Source: Candidatus Uhrbacteria bacterium (lineage in GTDB: Bacteria; Patescibacteriota; Patescibacteriia; 2-12-FULL-60-25). From it: DNA of 64,000 bases. The notes beneath the pieces were generated by a model. The model saw nothing but the letters and a program-made list of their open reading frames with translations, was not told where the DNA came from and ran no database searches. Shown in pieces: positions 22,505 to 32,460 of the stretch. Both the position numbers and the translations under genes were made by a program. Numbering within the stretch: the stretch's first letter is position 1; every line of letters starts with the position of its first letter. The stretch spans positions 124,001 through 188,000 of the forward strand of contig JACRQE010000002.1 in assembly GCA_016222815.1 (NCBI GenBank). The letters are read 5' to 3'.

Positions 22505-25500
22505 ATTCAGTCGCGGGAGGCGGGGCAGGGGTTTCGGCTGGAGGCGGATCAGCCGGAGGAGCCACGGGTTCGACCGGTGGAGGTTCTGACACGGGAGCTT
22601 CAGCTGGCGGCGTCACGGTTTCTGTGGGCGGAGGCTCGGTGACAACGGTCTCGGGTTGGGTTTCCGCTGGGGGGACGTCGACAGTTGGCGTTGGCGTCTC
22701 GGAGGCCGGAGTTTCGTCAGTCGGTATTGCGGGTTCTTCGGTAGTCGTCGGAGCTATATCCGTGACCGGTTGTTCTTCCGGGGTGGATGGATTGGCGACT
22801 GGCACTTCCTCGGTTGAGGTGGGCACCACTGCTTCCGGTTCCGGTTCGGTGACAGGCGTTTCAGCCGTGGACGTGGCGCTCACTTGGGTACCGAGAGCCA
22901 ACCAATTGAAGCGCAGAGTGCGGCCGCAGTTGGAAGGATCAGTGCAGGCGCCCTCCTCTACCTCGATACGGAAACCGTCGACCGTCTTTTTGGCGATACG
23001 GAACTTGCCGAGCCATGGGGTGAAATATTCCTGGGCATCGGATTCCGGGGTGACGACCACGACCGGCACGGACTCGTATGGTTTGGAGAATTTGACCTCG
23101 ACGAAGGATTCGCCGACAGGCATGTCGATGACGCCGGCGGTGTCGTCCGAGACGATGACATGGCCGGTCAGGCGGACCGTGCCGCCGACGGTCAGGTCGC
23201 CGGCGACCAATGCAGCACTGCGTACGACCACGATGTCAGCCAGAAGCAGGCGGATGTCCATGAGCGAGTCCCCGGCTGCGACTTGCGGGTTGATGGTACC
23301 GGCCGCAACCTCCAACAGAGCGCCGATATCGCCCGAAGCCGCTTTGGCGATTATGGTCGTGCTTGTGGAGTCCTCGAGGAAGCCGGCTAATTGTCCGACC
23401 GAAGAATCGCCTTCGTTTGAGCCGAAGTAGTATCCGGGTTGGACGATCATCTCGACTGTCCCGGTCGCGACGGTGGATGAAGCGGTATCAGCCGATACGG
23501 AGAAATCCTGCATGGACCGTCCGACGATCGAACCGGCGCGGGAGGCTTTCATGGCATAGCCAGGCACGGAAGCCGCGGCCAAAGGATCGCCGACTTTGAT
23601 CGGGCCGTTTTCGGTCGTGATTTTTACCGGGACGCGGCCGGCCAGGGCGACAGGCTTCATGCCTTCCCTTTGTGCCGCAGACAGGGTGAAGCCTGGTTTG
23701 GTCGAGATGACGCCAAAGGCCTGGGGATCGTAAGCGGAACTGGATTTGCGGACCGAACCGGCCAGATTTTCATCCAAAGCAACGACGTCACCGGAGGACA
23801 GAGACGCATCAGAAACGGGGTACATTTCAGCCAGGTCGTAAGCTCCGGCTTCGGTGGTCAGGCCGTGCGAGAACTTGAAGGTTCCGACATAAGTATCCGG
23901 ATCGCGACCACCGAAAGGCTGGTCGGCAGAATCTTCGGAATACCAGATAGAAGCGCTGGATGACGGCGATTCGAAAGTCAGTTGATTGGAATTGTGGTGG
24001 TCGCGGCTGTAGTAGAACACCTGGCCATTCCCCGCAGCATTACCGCGGCCGGCGTAGAGGAAACCGTTGTATTCGGCGAAAGCATAAGTCGCTTCGAAAC
24101 TAGCGGTATCGTCAGTCGTCGAGGCATAGGTCTCACGGAACTCGTCGATATCGCCGTCACCGGACGCACCTTCGTAACCGACCATCATCATTCCCTGGAA
24201 AGGCATCAAGGCAGTGACTCTGTTTCCGGAAGCTCGCTGGATGACTGGCGTGAAAGAGTTGAAGTCACCGGCATTATCGCAGAGCGACAGGTCGCCGGCG
24301 TATTTCGGGTCGCATCTGACCAAATCTCCCTCGCCCGCGCCATTGCCCATGCCGAGGTAGACCAGGTCGTCCAAGACAGAAAATTTCTCGATGGCGTTGT
24401 AGGTGACTGACGGCGCATTGTAGATACGCGACCAGTCAGCCGTAGCGTCGCAAGCTTCGGTATTTCCGCCCAAGGTCGGGTTACAGATGAACAAATCATT
24501 GTCGCCAGCCGAATTACCGACGCCGGCATACAGCCTGGCGCGATAGACGACCAGCGAAGTCAGTTCCTCGTAACCCGCCAGGACAGATGACAGGTTGACC
24601 CGCGACCAGTCAGCCGTATTGTCGCACTCGTTGGTGTTGCCGCCGAGAGCCGGATTACAGACGAAGAAGGCACCCGTGTCAACCGAATTATTGTCACCCA
24701 CGGCGTACAAATAACCGTTGTAGTTCGCAAACTGACGAATGCGATTCAAACCGGTGGAGGTGGCCACAGCCCAATCGCCGCTGTCGCACTTGGCCGCCGT
24801 ACCGGTCAATCCAGGATTGCAGTAACGGATGATGCCTAAACCAGCGCCATCACCTTGGCCGATGTACAAACGGTTCAGATACACCGTCATGGAGGATACC
24901 TGCGATGCCGTGGCGCTGTCGTCTGATGACGACCAGTCGCCTGAAACATCGCACAACTGTGAATCCCCGCCCGAGGAAGGATCGCAAATCATGACATCGC
25001 CGTCGGCAGCGCCATCGCCGCGGCCCGCGTATAGATAGCCGTTGAACGGCTGCATGGAACGGATGGAGTTGATGCCGGTCGCACTTAAGTTAGAATTCTT
25101 CCAGCCGCGCGTCGAGGTACCGGCCGTGCTGGCGCCGATGGTGAGCGAACCGGAGACGACGCTGTTGCCCGACGTGGTCAAGTTGGAAATGGTGGCGTTG
25201 GTGGCGAAGAGATTGGTGGTCGTGACCGAGGTGCCGGTGGCGTTGGTCCAGGTGAGATTCGCGATATTGCCGGTCGTGCCCGTGAAATTGGTCACCATGG
25301 CGTTGGTGGCGAAGAGGTTGGTGGTCGTGACCGAGGTGCCGGTGGCGTTGGTCCAGGTGAGATTGACGGTAGAGGCTGTTCCGGTGACATTCAGGTTGGT
25401 CACGCCGATATTTGCGCCGGTCGCAGAGCCGAACCAGAGGTCCCAACGCAGAGCCGATGAACCGAGAGACAACGCGGAGTTCAGCGAAGGTACGAGACTG

Positions 25501-28500
25501 GATCCGACATAGCCGAGGACAGACAGATTGGTGGTTGTGGCGCTGGTGATTTGGGCCAAAGCGGCATAGAAATTTGTCGTGGTGACCGAAGTACCGGTCG
25601 CGACCGTGAAGGTAAGGCCTTGGATGGCGGTTGTACCGGTCACGGTCAAGTTGGCGCCGACCAGGAAGGCTCCGGTCGATGTGCCGCCGTTAAATTGGAT
25701 CGCATTAGTCGTGGAACTGCCCGAGTTGGTCACGGTCTGGAAGCTGGGTGAGGCGCCGCTGGGGCAGTTAGTGCCGTCCAAGAGACAGACAGCCGTGCTG
25801 TTGATTTGGGTGTCAGCCGGCAGGCGGGCATAAGTCAGGACCGCCAGATTGGTCGAGGTGGTGTTGGTGCCGGTGGCGTTGGTCCAGGTGAGATTCGCGA
25901 AATTGGAAGGTGTGGCACCCGTGACAGTCAGATTTTGGATGGTCGCGTTCGTGGCGAAAAGGTTAGTCGTGGTGGCGCTGGTCGAAGTCACGTCAGTGAA
26001 GACACCGGTCGACGGGATGATGGCGCCGATGGTCATGCCGTTGATCGATCCACCGGAGAGCGTGGCGTTGCTGGAGATGAGCGTCGGGGCAGTCAATGAG
26101 GCGATGTAGCCGGAGAGGGCGTTAATCGTAGTGCCGCTCGCGGTGGCGAAACCTAACCAGGAAGTGGATGTGCCGTTGGTGAAGGTGAGATTCGAGATCG
26201 TGCCGTTCGTGATCGTACCATTTGTGATTGCGCCATAGGTGGCGAAGAGGCTGGTCGCGGTTGCGTTGGTCGATGTCGTTTCACCGAAGTAACCGTTCCA
26301 GCGGTGCGTGGCGATGCCAAGGCTGTAGGCGAGGTCGGTACCGGGATTGAAGTTGGCCGTGCTGGTTCCACCGGCGAACTGGAGCGCGTTAGTCGTTGTG
26401 TTGCCCGTGTTGGTCACGGTCTGGAAGTTGGGCGTGGTGCCGGAAGGACAGTTGGTGCCGTCGAGGAGACAGACAGCTGTGTTGTTTATCTTGGTGTCAC
26501 CAGGCAAACGAGCCAAGTCGTTAACGTAGAGGCTCGAGCCGGTTGATGAGCCGAAGAACAGGATCGATGAGGAGGCGGTCGTGACAGTCAGCGAGCCGTC
26601 CATGGTCGAGGTGCCGACGATGTGGAGGGTGGAAGATGGGGCTGTCGTACCGATGCCGACGTAATGGTCGGAAGTGATGCGCATGACTTCATTGGCGGCG
26701 AGCGTACCGCCGGCGGCGAATTTGATGACCGAACTCGAAGTCGCAGCCACGACTATAAGATCGGAGGAATTGCCCATCAGATAACTGTCGAGAGGACTGG
26801 CAATAGTGAAAAGCGGCGAGCTAAAGCCTGAATTGGCGATGCCGATGGCCGTGTTGTAGTTATTCCCGGGCGTCGCGACATCGGCTGAAGTCACGAAATT
26901 CGAGGTCGCGAATGTGCCCGTCGAATGGTTCATGGCATCAATGACCAGATAATTGTTGAACGAGCCGCCGAATTGGGCGATGGATACGCCGAGCACCGGA
27001 TTTTCGCCAGGTCCGACCTTAAGGGTCTCGATGACCATGTTGGTGGCCGTGGTGTTTTCGAGGATGGCGTTGCCGGCTTCGAGATTATTGGCGCGCAGGG
27101 ATCCGCTCAAATAAAGCGCATTGCCCGTGGAATTGACGAAGCTGAAATCCTGCAAGGTGCTGGAGCCGTAAACCAATAATCCACCCTGGATCGTGAAATC
27201 TCCGGTGCTCGTCCCCCCATTGAACTGGATGTCGCGGGTCGTGGTGTTGCCCGTGTTGGTCACGGTCTGGAAGTTGGGCGAGGTGCCGGAAGGACAGTTC
27301 GTGCCGTCGAGGAGACAGACAGCTGTGTTGTTTATCTTGGTGTCACCAGGCAAACGAGCCAAGTCGTTAACGTAGAGGCTCGAGCCGGTTGATGAGCCGA
27401 AGAATAAGATCGATGAGGAGGCGGTCGTGACCGTGAGCAGGCCATCCATGGTGGAGGTGCCGACGACGTGGAGAGTCGAGGATGGCGCAGTCGTGCCGAT
27501 GCCGACGTAGTGGTCGGAAGTGATGCGCATGACTTCGTCGGTGGTCATGGTTCCACCGGCGTGGAAAATCACGGCGGTAGAGGCGGAAGCAGTTCCGATG
27601 GTCAGGTTGTTGCCCTGGGTGTAGAGATAGCCGTCGTTGGCACCGCCGATATCGAAGCTCGGGCTTGAGTATCCAGAGCTGTTGATGCCCATGTCGATGT
27701 AGTAATTGGAGTCGTCGCCGATGTCGTTGGTGGCCACGAAGTCTGATGAGGCGGAGGTTCCTGAAGATTGGTTCTGGATATTGATCTGGAGATATGTGTC
27801 GGTCGTGCCGCCGAATTGGGCCACGGAGTTGCCGACCACAGAGAAGTTTCCGGCACCGACGCGCAGAGTTTCGTCGATGACCATGCTGTGCGCCGTTGTG
27901 TTATTCAGAATCGTATCACCGGCCTGGATGAAGGTGGATGAGACTATGCCGTACGTCACGAGGTTGCCGCCAGTGGCGTTGGTGAAGGTGAGGTTGGTGA
28001 CGTCCGTCTGCTGCATCACTACGGCATTGGTGAAAGTGGCTGACGTGGCTGTCAGCTCTCCGAAACGGCCGACAGAGGCATAAAGATAGGTCGAAGTCGT
28101 GTAAGTGCCAGTGGCGTTGGTCCAGATGAGGTTGTCGAATAAAGAAGGCGCCAGGCCGCTGACCGTCAGATTGGTGAAAGCCGCATTGGTGGCGAAAAGG
28201 TTGGTCGAGGTGACGGAGGTTGCCGTACCGTTAGTGAAGGTCAAAGTCGCCAGAGAAGTCGTGCCGGTGGCCGTGAGGTTTGAGATGCCGGAGATGCTAC
28301 CGCCGGTTAGATCCAAACCGGTCAAATAAGCGTAACCGGCGTTGGTGATGCGGGTCGTGCTGGCCAACTGAAGGTCACCTTCGCGGATATCCAGGCTGGC
28401 TGTGCCGGCATAAGCGTTGTTGATCACGATTTTGGTGTCGGTCGTGGCATTGGCGCTCAAGGTGAACAGACCGCCAGCATTGGAGCTGAATGCGAGACCG

Positions 28501-30920
28501 TCTTCTGATGCGAAACCTGAAGCCGTCAAATGGTAATACTGACCAGCAGAGCCGCCCTGGAGGCCGGTGAGGCTGTTGTGGTCAGACGTGCCGCCGCCGG
28601 AACCGGAGATTGAACCATAAGTGATCAACAGAGGTCTCCGGTCCACGAATTGCGTCTCTACAGCCGAACCTTGCAGGAAAACAATCGCTCCTATCAAGAA
28701 AGTATGTTCCCCGTCGAGAAACTCCAGCGGTAAATCGGTCGGCGGGCTCGCACTAGCCGCGTCCGTCAAAAGGGTGTATGAGGAACGTCCGTAAACTATA
28801 TGCGCTTTCGACTCCCCACCGACTTCATGAACATAAATCCAATGGACGCCGTACTCGCCGACACCGATAGGCGCTAAAACTCCGGTGCCATCATCATAAT
28901 TCAAGTTATCCCATTGCGTTTGGGCATCGATGACGGTGAAGCCTCCGGAGCCATCACGGTAAAATGCAGGGATACCGCTTGAAGTATCGAGTGATGCCAT
29001 CGTCTGCTTATTCACGCCAGTCCAGCTGACACAAGCACTCACCACGAACTGACGAGTGCCCGTGCTCGACAATTCGCAACCACTACTCACGACATGCTGC
29101 GCATTGGCATCCAGATATCTGCTTATGCGAGCGCGAAAGTTATTATGCAGGATTCGCCTATCGCCAATCTCCACTTCACCGTCTCCGACATTAAATGCCT
29201 CTCCGAGTTTGATATATTGTAGATTTTCGGACAAATCCGTGGAGGTGACGACGGTCGACGGTGAACCGTCATTATAGAAAACATAAATATTCCGCCATTC
29301 GTTGGCCGGAAGCACGATACCAGTAGTGCTCGCCCACGAGACATACACGGAGGTCGAACTGTCATCCGTAGCGCTGACATGGACGAAACCACGGCCGTTG
29401 CCGACATCTACGGTTCCGCTTGCCGACTGGATTATCAACCCACCAGTGACTACATCGTTAGAGTTATAAAAATCAAATGCTTGCTGGGCAGTAAACAATT
29501 GCGAAAGGGTGGTAGTCGCGGTGACTTGGTCGGCCGATATTGTCCCGGTCACGCTCCCGAAACCGGAAAGGTTGAGTGTGACGCCGGCGTTTCCGAGAAC
29601 ACCAGAGTTGATTGAGGTAGCCGATACGTTGCCGGTTTGGTCGATGGTCAGGCCGTTGACCACCATGGCGTCGGTGACGGAATTGCCGGGAAGTGAGAGG
29701 CCGGACAGGACCGCCAAATTGGTGGTTGTGGTGTAAGTCCCGGTCGCGCTGACCCAGATCAGGTTCGAGAAAGATGACGGGGCGACTCCGGTGATGGTCA
29801 GGTTTTGGATGGTGGCATTCGTGGCGAAGAGGTTGGTCGAAGTCGAATTGGTGGAGGTGGTGTTGGTGAATACGCCGGTGGACGGGGTCGTCGCGCCGAT
29901 GGACGTGCCGTTGATGGTGCCGCCCGTGATGGTGACGTTAGAGGAGATGAGCGTCGGGGCGGTGAGCGATGCGATGAAGCTGTTCGAGGCGTTAAGCGTG
30001 GTGCCCGAAGCGGTAGCGAAGCCCAGCCAGGAGGTCGATGTGCCGTCAGTGAATGTGAGGTTTGAGACGGTGCCGTTGGTGATGACGCCGTTCGTGATGG
30101 TTCCGTTGGTGGCGAAGAGGTTAGTCGAGGTCGTGTTGGTTCCCGTGGCGTTGGTCCAGGTGAGGCTGGCGAAGCTGGAGGGCGAGGAGCCGGTGATGGT
30201 CAAACCCGTGAACGTCGCGTTGCCGGCTGTGATGTTTTGGAACGAGGAACTGCCCGTGACCGTGAAGTCGTTCGATACCGAGAAATTGCCGGTCGAAGTG
30301 CCACCCGCGAACTGGATGGCGTTGGTCGTGACGTTACCGGAGTTGGTGATGGTCTGAAGCGTACCGGTCGCCGTGCCAATCTGCTGCCAAGCCGTAGCCA
30401 AACCATCGTAGTAGTAGAGGGAACCGTTGGAGTTGTCGTAATACATGCGGCCGCCGGTGGCTGAAACAGGCGCAACGTCGAATGAGTTTATACCGCCTGC
30501 AGTGAAGGCATAGGCGACGCTATTGATGGCGACGCGCGGCGACATCTCGCCGTCAGACCCGACCTCGGTCGTGATGAACATCGGCAAATTGAAATCCAGG
30601 CTCGTGGGGAAAGCCGTGGACGAACCGAGTTGGACCGCAAAGAATCCCGTATCAACGCTGACGCTCTGGGTTTCCGACCAAAGCGCTACGCCTCCGGTCG
30701 AGGTGGAGTAAAGCCTGAAGGTAAAATTATAGGTACCGCTCAAAGCCGTGCCGGCTGAATTCCGCAGACGGCCTTGGTAACCCAGAGTTGTCGGTGTGGC
30801 GGCGTTGGCTTGGTTGACGGAAAAACCATTCAGGAGAAACCCAAATAGGCTCGCTAAGGCAACGAGAAAAATTAGGACACTTGCGTGCCAATTTAAACTT
30901 AGTTTCTTATCTCCGATCAT
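22503..30920 (-). CDS. Giant secreted surface protein A (about 2805 residues)
   Basis: A signal peptide is followed by a head domain starting TPTTLGYQGRLRNSAGTALS. Many Thr/Ser/Asn beta repeats then vary on ATGTNTTSTNLFATNATI. A globular domain occupies about residues 480-800, ending in tail-fibre-like NSLTGLQGGSAGQYYHL. Tail-fibre motifs (VGIGTTAPSSTLHVVG) and Cys loops (VCLLDGTNCPSG, three copies) follow. Residues about 1950-2305 form seven propeller-like repeats (NGYLYAGRGDGAADGD...C...C). A domain with DLAEMYPVSDASLSSGDVVALD follows, and the Pro/Thr/Glu tail ends PPPATE. There is no LPXTG or membrane anchor. I start at 30920; a TTG at 30950 is possible. It is a paralogue of the protein at 34487. 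Confidence 0.85.
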   Translation of the reverse strand: MIGDKKLSLNWHASVLIFLVALASLFGFLLNGFSVNQANAATPTTLGYQGRLRNSAGTALSGTYNFTFRLYSTSTGGVALWSETQSVSVDTGFFAVQLGSSTAFPTSLDFNLPMFITTEVGSDGEMSPRVAINSVAYAFTAGGINSFDVAPVSATGGRMYYDNSNGSLYYYDGLATAWQQIGTATGTLQTITNSGNVTTNAIQFAGGTSTGNFSVSNDFTVTGSSSFQNITAGNATFTGLTITGSSPSSFASLTWTNATGTNTTSTNLFATNGTITNGVITNGTVSNLTFTDGTSTSWLGFATASGTTLNASNSFIASLTAPTLISSNVTITGGTINGTSIGATTPSTGVFTNTTSTNSTSTNLFATNATIQNLTITGVAPSSFSNLIWVSATGTYTTTTNLAVLSGLSLPGNSVTDAMVVNGLTIDQTGNVSATSINSGVLGNAGVTLNLSGFGSVTGTISADQVTATTTLSQLFTAQQAFDFYNSNDVVTGGLIIQSASGTVDVGNGRGFVHVSATDDSSTSVYVSWASTTGIVLPANEWRNIYVFYNDGSPSTVVTSTDLSENLQYIKLGEAFNVGDGEVEIGDRRILHNNFRARISRYLDANAQHVVSSGCELSSTGTRQFVVSACVSWTGVNKQTMASLDTSSGIPAFYRDGSGGFTVIDAQTQWDNLNYDDGTGVLAPIGVGEYGVHWIYVHEVGGESKAHIVYGRSSYTLLTDAASASPPTDLPLEFLDGEHTFLIGAIVFLQGSAVETQFVDRRPLLITYGSISGSGGGTSDHNSLTGLQGGSAGQYYHLTASGFASEDGLAFSSNAGGLFTLSANATTDTKIVINNAYAGTASLDIREGDLQLASTTRITNAGYAYLTGLDLTGGSISGISNLTATGTTSLATLTFTNGTATSVTSTNLFATNAAFTNLTVSGLAPSLFDNLIWTNATGTYTTSTYLYASVGRFGELTATSATFTNAVVMQQTDVTNLTFTNATGGNLVTYGIVSSTFIQAGDTILNNTTAHSMVIDETLRVGAGNFSVVGNSVAQFGGTTDTYLQINIQNQSSGTSASSDFVATNDIGDDSNYYIDMGINSSGYSSPSFDIGGANDGYLYTQGNNLTIGTASASTAVIFHAGGTMTTDEVMRITSDHYVGIGTTAPSSTLHVVGTSTMDGLLTVTTASSSILFFGSSTGSSLYVNDLARLPGDTKINNTAVCLLDGTNCPSGTSPNFQTVTNTGNTTTRDIQFNGGTSTGDFTIQGGLLVYGSSTLQDFSFVNSTGNALYLSGSLRANNLEAGNAILENTTATNMVIETLKVGPGENPVLGVSIAQFGGSFNNYLVIDAMNHSTGTFATSNFVTSADVATPGNNYNTAIGIANSGFSSPLFTIASPLDSYLMGNSSDLIVVAATSSSVIKFAAGGTLAANEVMRITSDHYVGIGTTAPSSTLHIVGTSTMDGSLTVTTASSSILFFGSSTGSSLYVNDLARLPGDTKINNTAVCLLDGTNCPSGTTPNFQTVTNTGNTTTNALQFAGGTSTANFNPGTDLAYSLGIATHRWNGYFGETTSTNATATSLFATYGAITNGTITNGTISNLTFTNGTSTSWLGFATASGTTINALSGYIASLTAPTLISSNATLSGGSINGMTIGAIIPSTGVFTDVTSTSATTTNLFATNATIQNLTVTGATPSNFANLTWTNATGTNTTSTNLAVLTYARLPADTQINSTAVCLLDGTNCPSGASPSFQTVTNSGSSTTNAIQFNGGTSTGAFLVGANLTVTGTTAIQGLTFTVATGTSVTTTNFYAALAQITSATTTNLSVLGYVGSSLVPSLNSALSLGSSALRWDLWFGSATGANIGVTNLNVTGTASTVNLTWTNATGTSVTTTNLFATNAMVTNFTGTTGNIANLTWTNATGTSVTTTNLFATNATISNLTTSGNSVVSGSLTIGASTAGTSTRGWKNSNLSATGINSIRSMQPFNGYLYAGRGDGAADGDVMICDPSSGGDSQLCDVSGDWSSSDDSATASQVSSMTVYLNRLYIGQGDGAGLGIIRYCNPGLTGTAAKCDSGDWAVATSTGLNRIRQFANYNGYLYAVGDNNSVDTGAFFVCNPALGGNTNECDNTADWSRVNLSSVLAGYEELTSLVVYRARLYAGVGNSAGDNDLFICNPTLGGNTEACDATADWSRIYNAPSVTYNAIEKFSVLDDLVYLGMGNGAGEGDLVRCDPKYAGDLSLCDNAGDFNSFTPVIQRASGNRVTALMPFQGMMMVGYEGASGDGDIDEFRETYASTTDDTASFEATYAFAEYNGFLYAGRGNAAGNGQVFYYSRDHHNSNQLTFESPSSSASIWYSEDSADQPFGGRDPDTYVGTFKFSHGLTTEAGAYDLAEMYPVSDASLSSGDVVALDENLAGSVRKSSSAYDPQAFGVISTKPGFTLSAAQREGMKPVALAGRVPVKITTENGPIKVGDPLAAASVPGYAMKASRAGSIVGRSMQDFSVSADTASSTVATGTVEMIVQPGYYFGSNEGDSSVGQLAGFLEDSTSTTIIAKAASGDIGALLEVAAGTINPQVAAGDSLMDIRLLLADIVVVRSAALVAGDLTVGGTVRLTGHVIVSDDTAGVIDMPVGESFVEVKFSKPYESVPVVVVTPESDAQEYFTPWLGKFRIAKKTVDGFRIEVEEGACTDPSNCGRTLRFNWLALGTQVSATSTAETPVTEPEPEAVVPTSTEEVPVANPSTPEEQPVTDIAPTTTEEPAIPTDETPASETPTPTVDVPPAETQPETVVTEPPPTETVTPPAEAPVSEPPPVEPVAPPADPPPAETPAPPPATE

Positions 30921-30935
30921 ACGACCGGTTCTTGG

Positions 30936-31007
30936 TTCCTCCTGGTTCAAGGAGGAGTAGGAAGTCGCGAACTTACGGTTATCTGTACTCGCGATCTTAT
31001 ACTCCTC
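30936..31007 (-). promoter_or_regulatory. Leader of giant gene A with competing hairpins around the ribosome site
   Basis: On the RNA, GAGGAGTA (31007-31000) can pair with TACTCCTC (30959-30952), with an inner TCGCGA/TCGCGA stem. The overlapping CCTCCT (30955-30950) can instead pair with AGGAGG (30943-30938). The two folds exclude each other, the layout of a translational switch. The AGGAGG lies 17 bases before the ATG, which is long. Confidence 0.5.
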
Positions 31008-31042
31008 TTCGAATTTTTCATCACAATCAGCCTTCAGAAATG

Positions 31043-31048
31043 ATTATA
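31043..31048 (-). promoter_or_regulatory. -10 box of giant gene A
   Basis: A perfect TATAAT on the minus strand about 85 bases before the leader switch. No good -35 box. The surrounding 31049-31175 is AT-rich with no gene. Confidence 0.5.
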
Positions 31049-31175
31049 GCTTAAAAACACGTCAGGCGCACCCGTACAGCGCAAAAACCAAAACAAAATC
31101 ATCAATTTCTGATAAATATGAGTCAAGACATTAAAAAACGCCTGAATCAAGCAAAATTCAAAATATATTTACTTC

Positions 31176-31210
31176 AAAAAAATAAAAGCCTGGCCTCGCG
31201 GCCAAGCTTG
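31176..31210 (-). terminator. Terminator after cohesin gene A
   Basis: On the minus strand AAGCTTGGCC-GCGA-GGCCAGGCTT is followed by a T-rich tract. It makes the giant gene a separate transcript. Confidence 0.8.
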
Positions 31211-31231
31211 TTTTGCATAAACTGTGGATAA

Positions 31232-32455
31232 TTATTTGCGCCTTAAGCGGAATCTCGGCTTCTTTTGTTCGTCGCGACGGCGCTTGTCCCAGAGAAGGAA
31301 GAAGATGATGAGCAGTACCGCGAACAGGGTGAAGAGCAGGACTTTGAGCTGATCCCAGATGTCGGGACCGGCCGGAGGGACGACAACCGGTTTCTCTTCG
31401 GCGACCAGACGAAAGCTGGTACTGCCTTCGACGAAGTTGCCGGCCTGGTCATAGGCTCTGACCGTAGCTTGATGCGTACCGGGTTTGAGGTCGTCGAGAT
31501 TCCAGGCTAAAAGCTGGGTCGAGGTGACGAGTTGACCATCAAGGTAGATATCGTACCTGGAGATGCCGGAGACGGCATCCAGCGTCCCATACCTCAAGAA
31601 ATTAGGTATCCCCGGTTTGACGCCGGTCTGGTCCGCGACCGGCGAGATGGGGAGCGGCTTGGATTTATCGATCTGAACGCGCAGATCAGTCCGCTGGAAG
31701 GTCTTATCCTTGAATTGTACGCCGAGATGGACATACCAGACGCCGTCATTTGCGGCCGTGAACTTGGCCAGACTATCGACCGGAATCTGTTCTGCAGGGC
31801 CTTGGGGATCCTGGTCAAAACCCACGAAGTACTTGTTGACCTCTTTGCCTTCGACTTTCCATCCGGCAAGGACGATATCATTCGGATACCAAACATTCGG
31901 GTCAGGATGGGAGGTGCTGAAGAGCGAGATAACCGTTTTACCTTCGGGGACCGGGGTCGGAATCGGTTGCGGCTGTTCAGGCTGGACCACGGCCGCTTCC
32001 ACGACTTTGATGTTCAAGCGCCCGACTGAGCCGATTTGCTCTACTCCGGCCGACAGGATGTGGGAACTGGTGCCTAATTGGACGAAAGCGGCGCCGGCTT
32101 TCTTAGCCCTAAAGGTCAGGACGGCCAAACTTGTATTGCCGTTGGCTTTGGAGCTTAAAGTGAAAGCGCCGAAGGAGAAGATGCCTTTGACCTGGTCGAT
32201 GAATGTGCCGGGAGAGACGTTTTGAAACACCCCGGCCGGACGCGAGCCTTTGAGCTCGAGCAAATCCATGGAATAGTTGCCGTTGGCGCGGATGGTATCC
32301 ACGTCTACGGCGCCGCTGACCGAAATGGTCACATTGAAAGTCTGGCCGACGTTGACCTCCTTGGGGCCTGATGGCCAGATATTGGCGGCGGCCAATACCG
32401 TTTGGGCCCAAAACATGGACAGGGCCAGGGTGATGAGGATTCCGCTTTTACGCAT
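31232..32455 (-). CDS. Cohesin-like surface protein with C-terminal membrane anchor (set A)
   Basis: A 407-residue protein. The signal peptide (MRKSGILITLALSMFWAQTV) precedes a cohesin-like domain (about residues 25-155: EVNVGQTFNVTISVSGAVDV, MDLLELKGSRPAGVF, LAVLTFRAKKAGAAFVQL). A Pro linker leads to an Ig-like domain opening HPDPNVWYPNDIVLAGW, then a second Ig-like domain (GISRYDIYLDGQL). A C-terminal membrane helix (LKVLLFTLFAVLLIIFFLLW) is followed by a basic stop-transfer tail. Cohesins bind dockerins, and the gene five bases upstream encodes a dockerin protein. I infer a membrane-held receptor. Confidence 0.82.
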   Translation of the reverse strand: MRKSGILITLALSMFWAQTVLAAANIWPSGPKEVNVGQTFNVTISVSGAVDVDTIRANGNYSMDLLELKGSRPAGVFQNVSPGTFIDQVKGIFSFGAFTLSSKANGNTSLAVLTFRAKKAGAAFVQLGTSSHILSAGVEQIGSVGRLNIKVVEAAVVQPEQPQPIPTPVPEGKTVISLFSTSHPDPNVWYPNDIVLAGWKVEGKEVNKYFVGFDQDPQGPAEQIPVDSLAKFTAANDGVWYVHLGVQFKDKTFQRTDLRVQIDKSKPLPISPVADQTGVKPGIPNFLRYGTLDAVSGISRYDIYLDGQLVTSTQLLAWNLDDLKPGTHQATVRAYDQAGNFVEGSTSFRLVAEEKPVVVPPAGPDIWDQLKVLLFTLFAVLLIIFFLLWDKRRRDEQKKPRFRLRRK

Positions 32456-32460
32456 ATATT

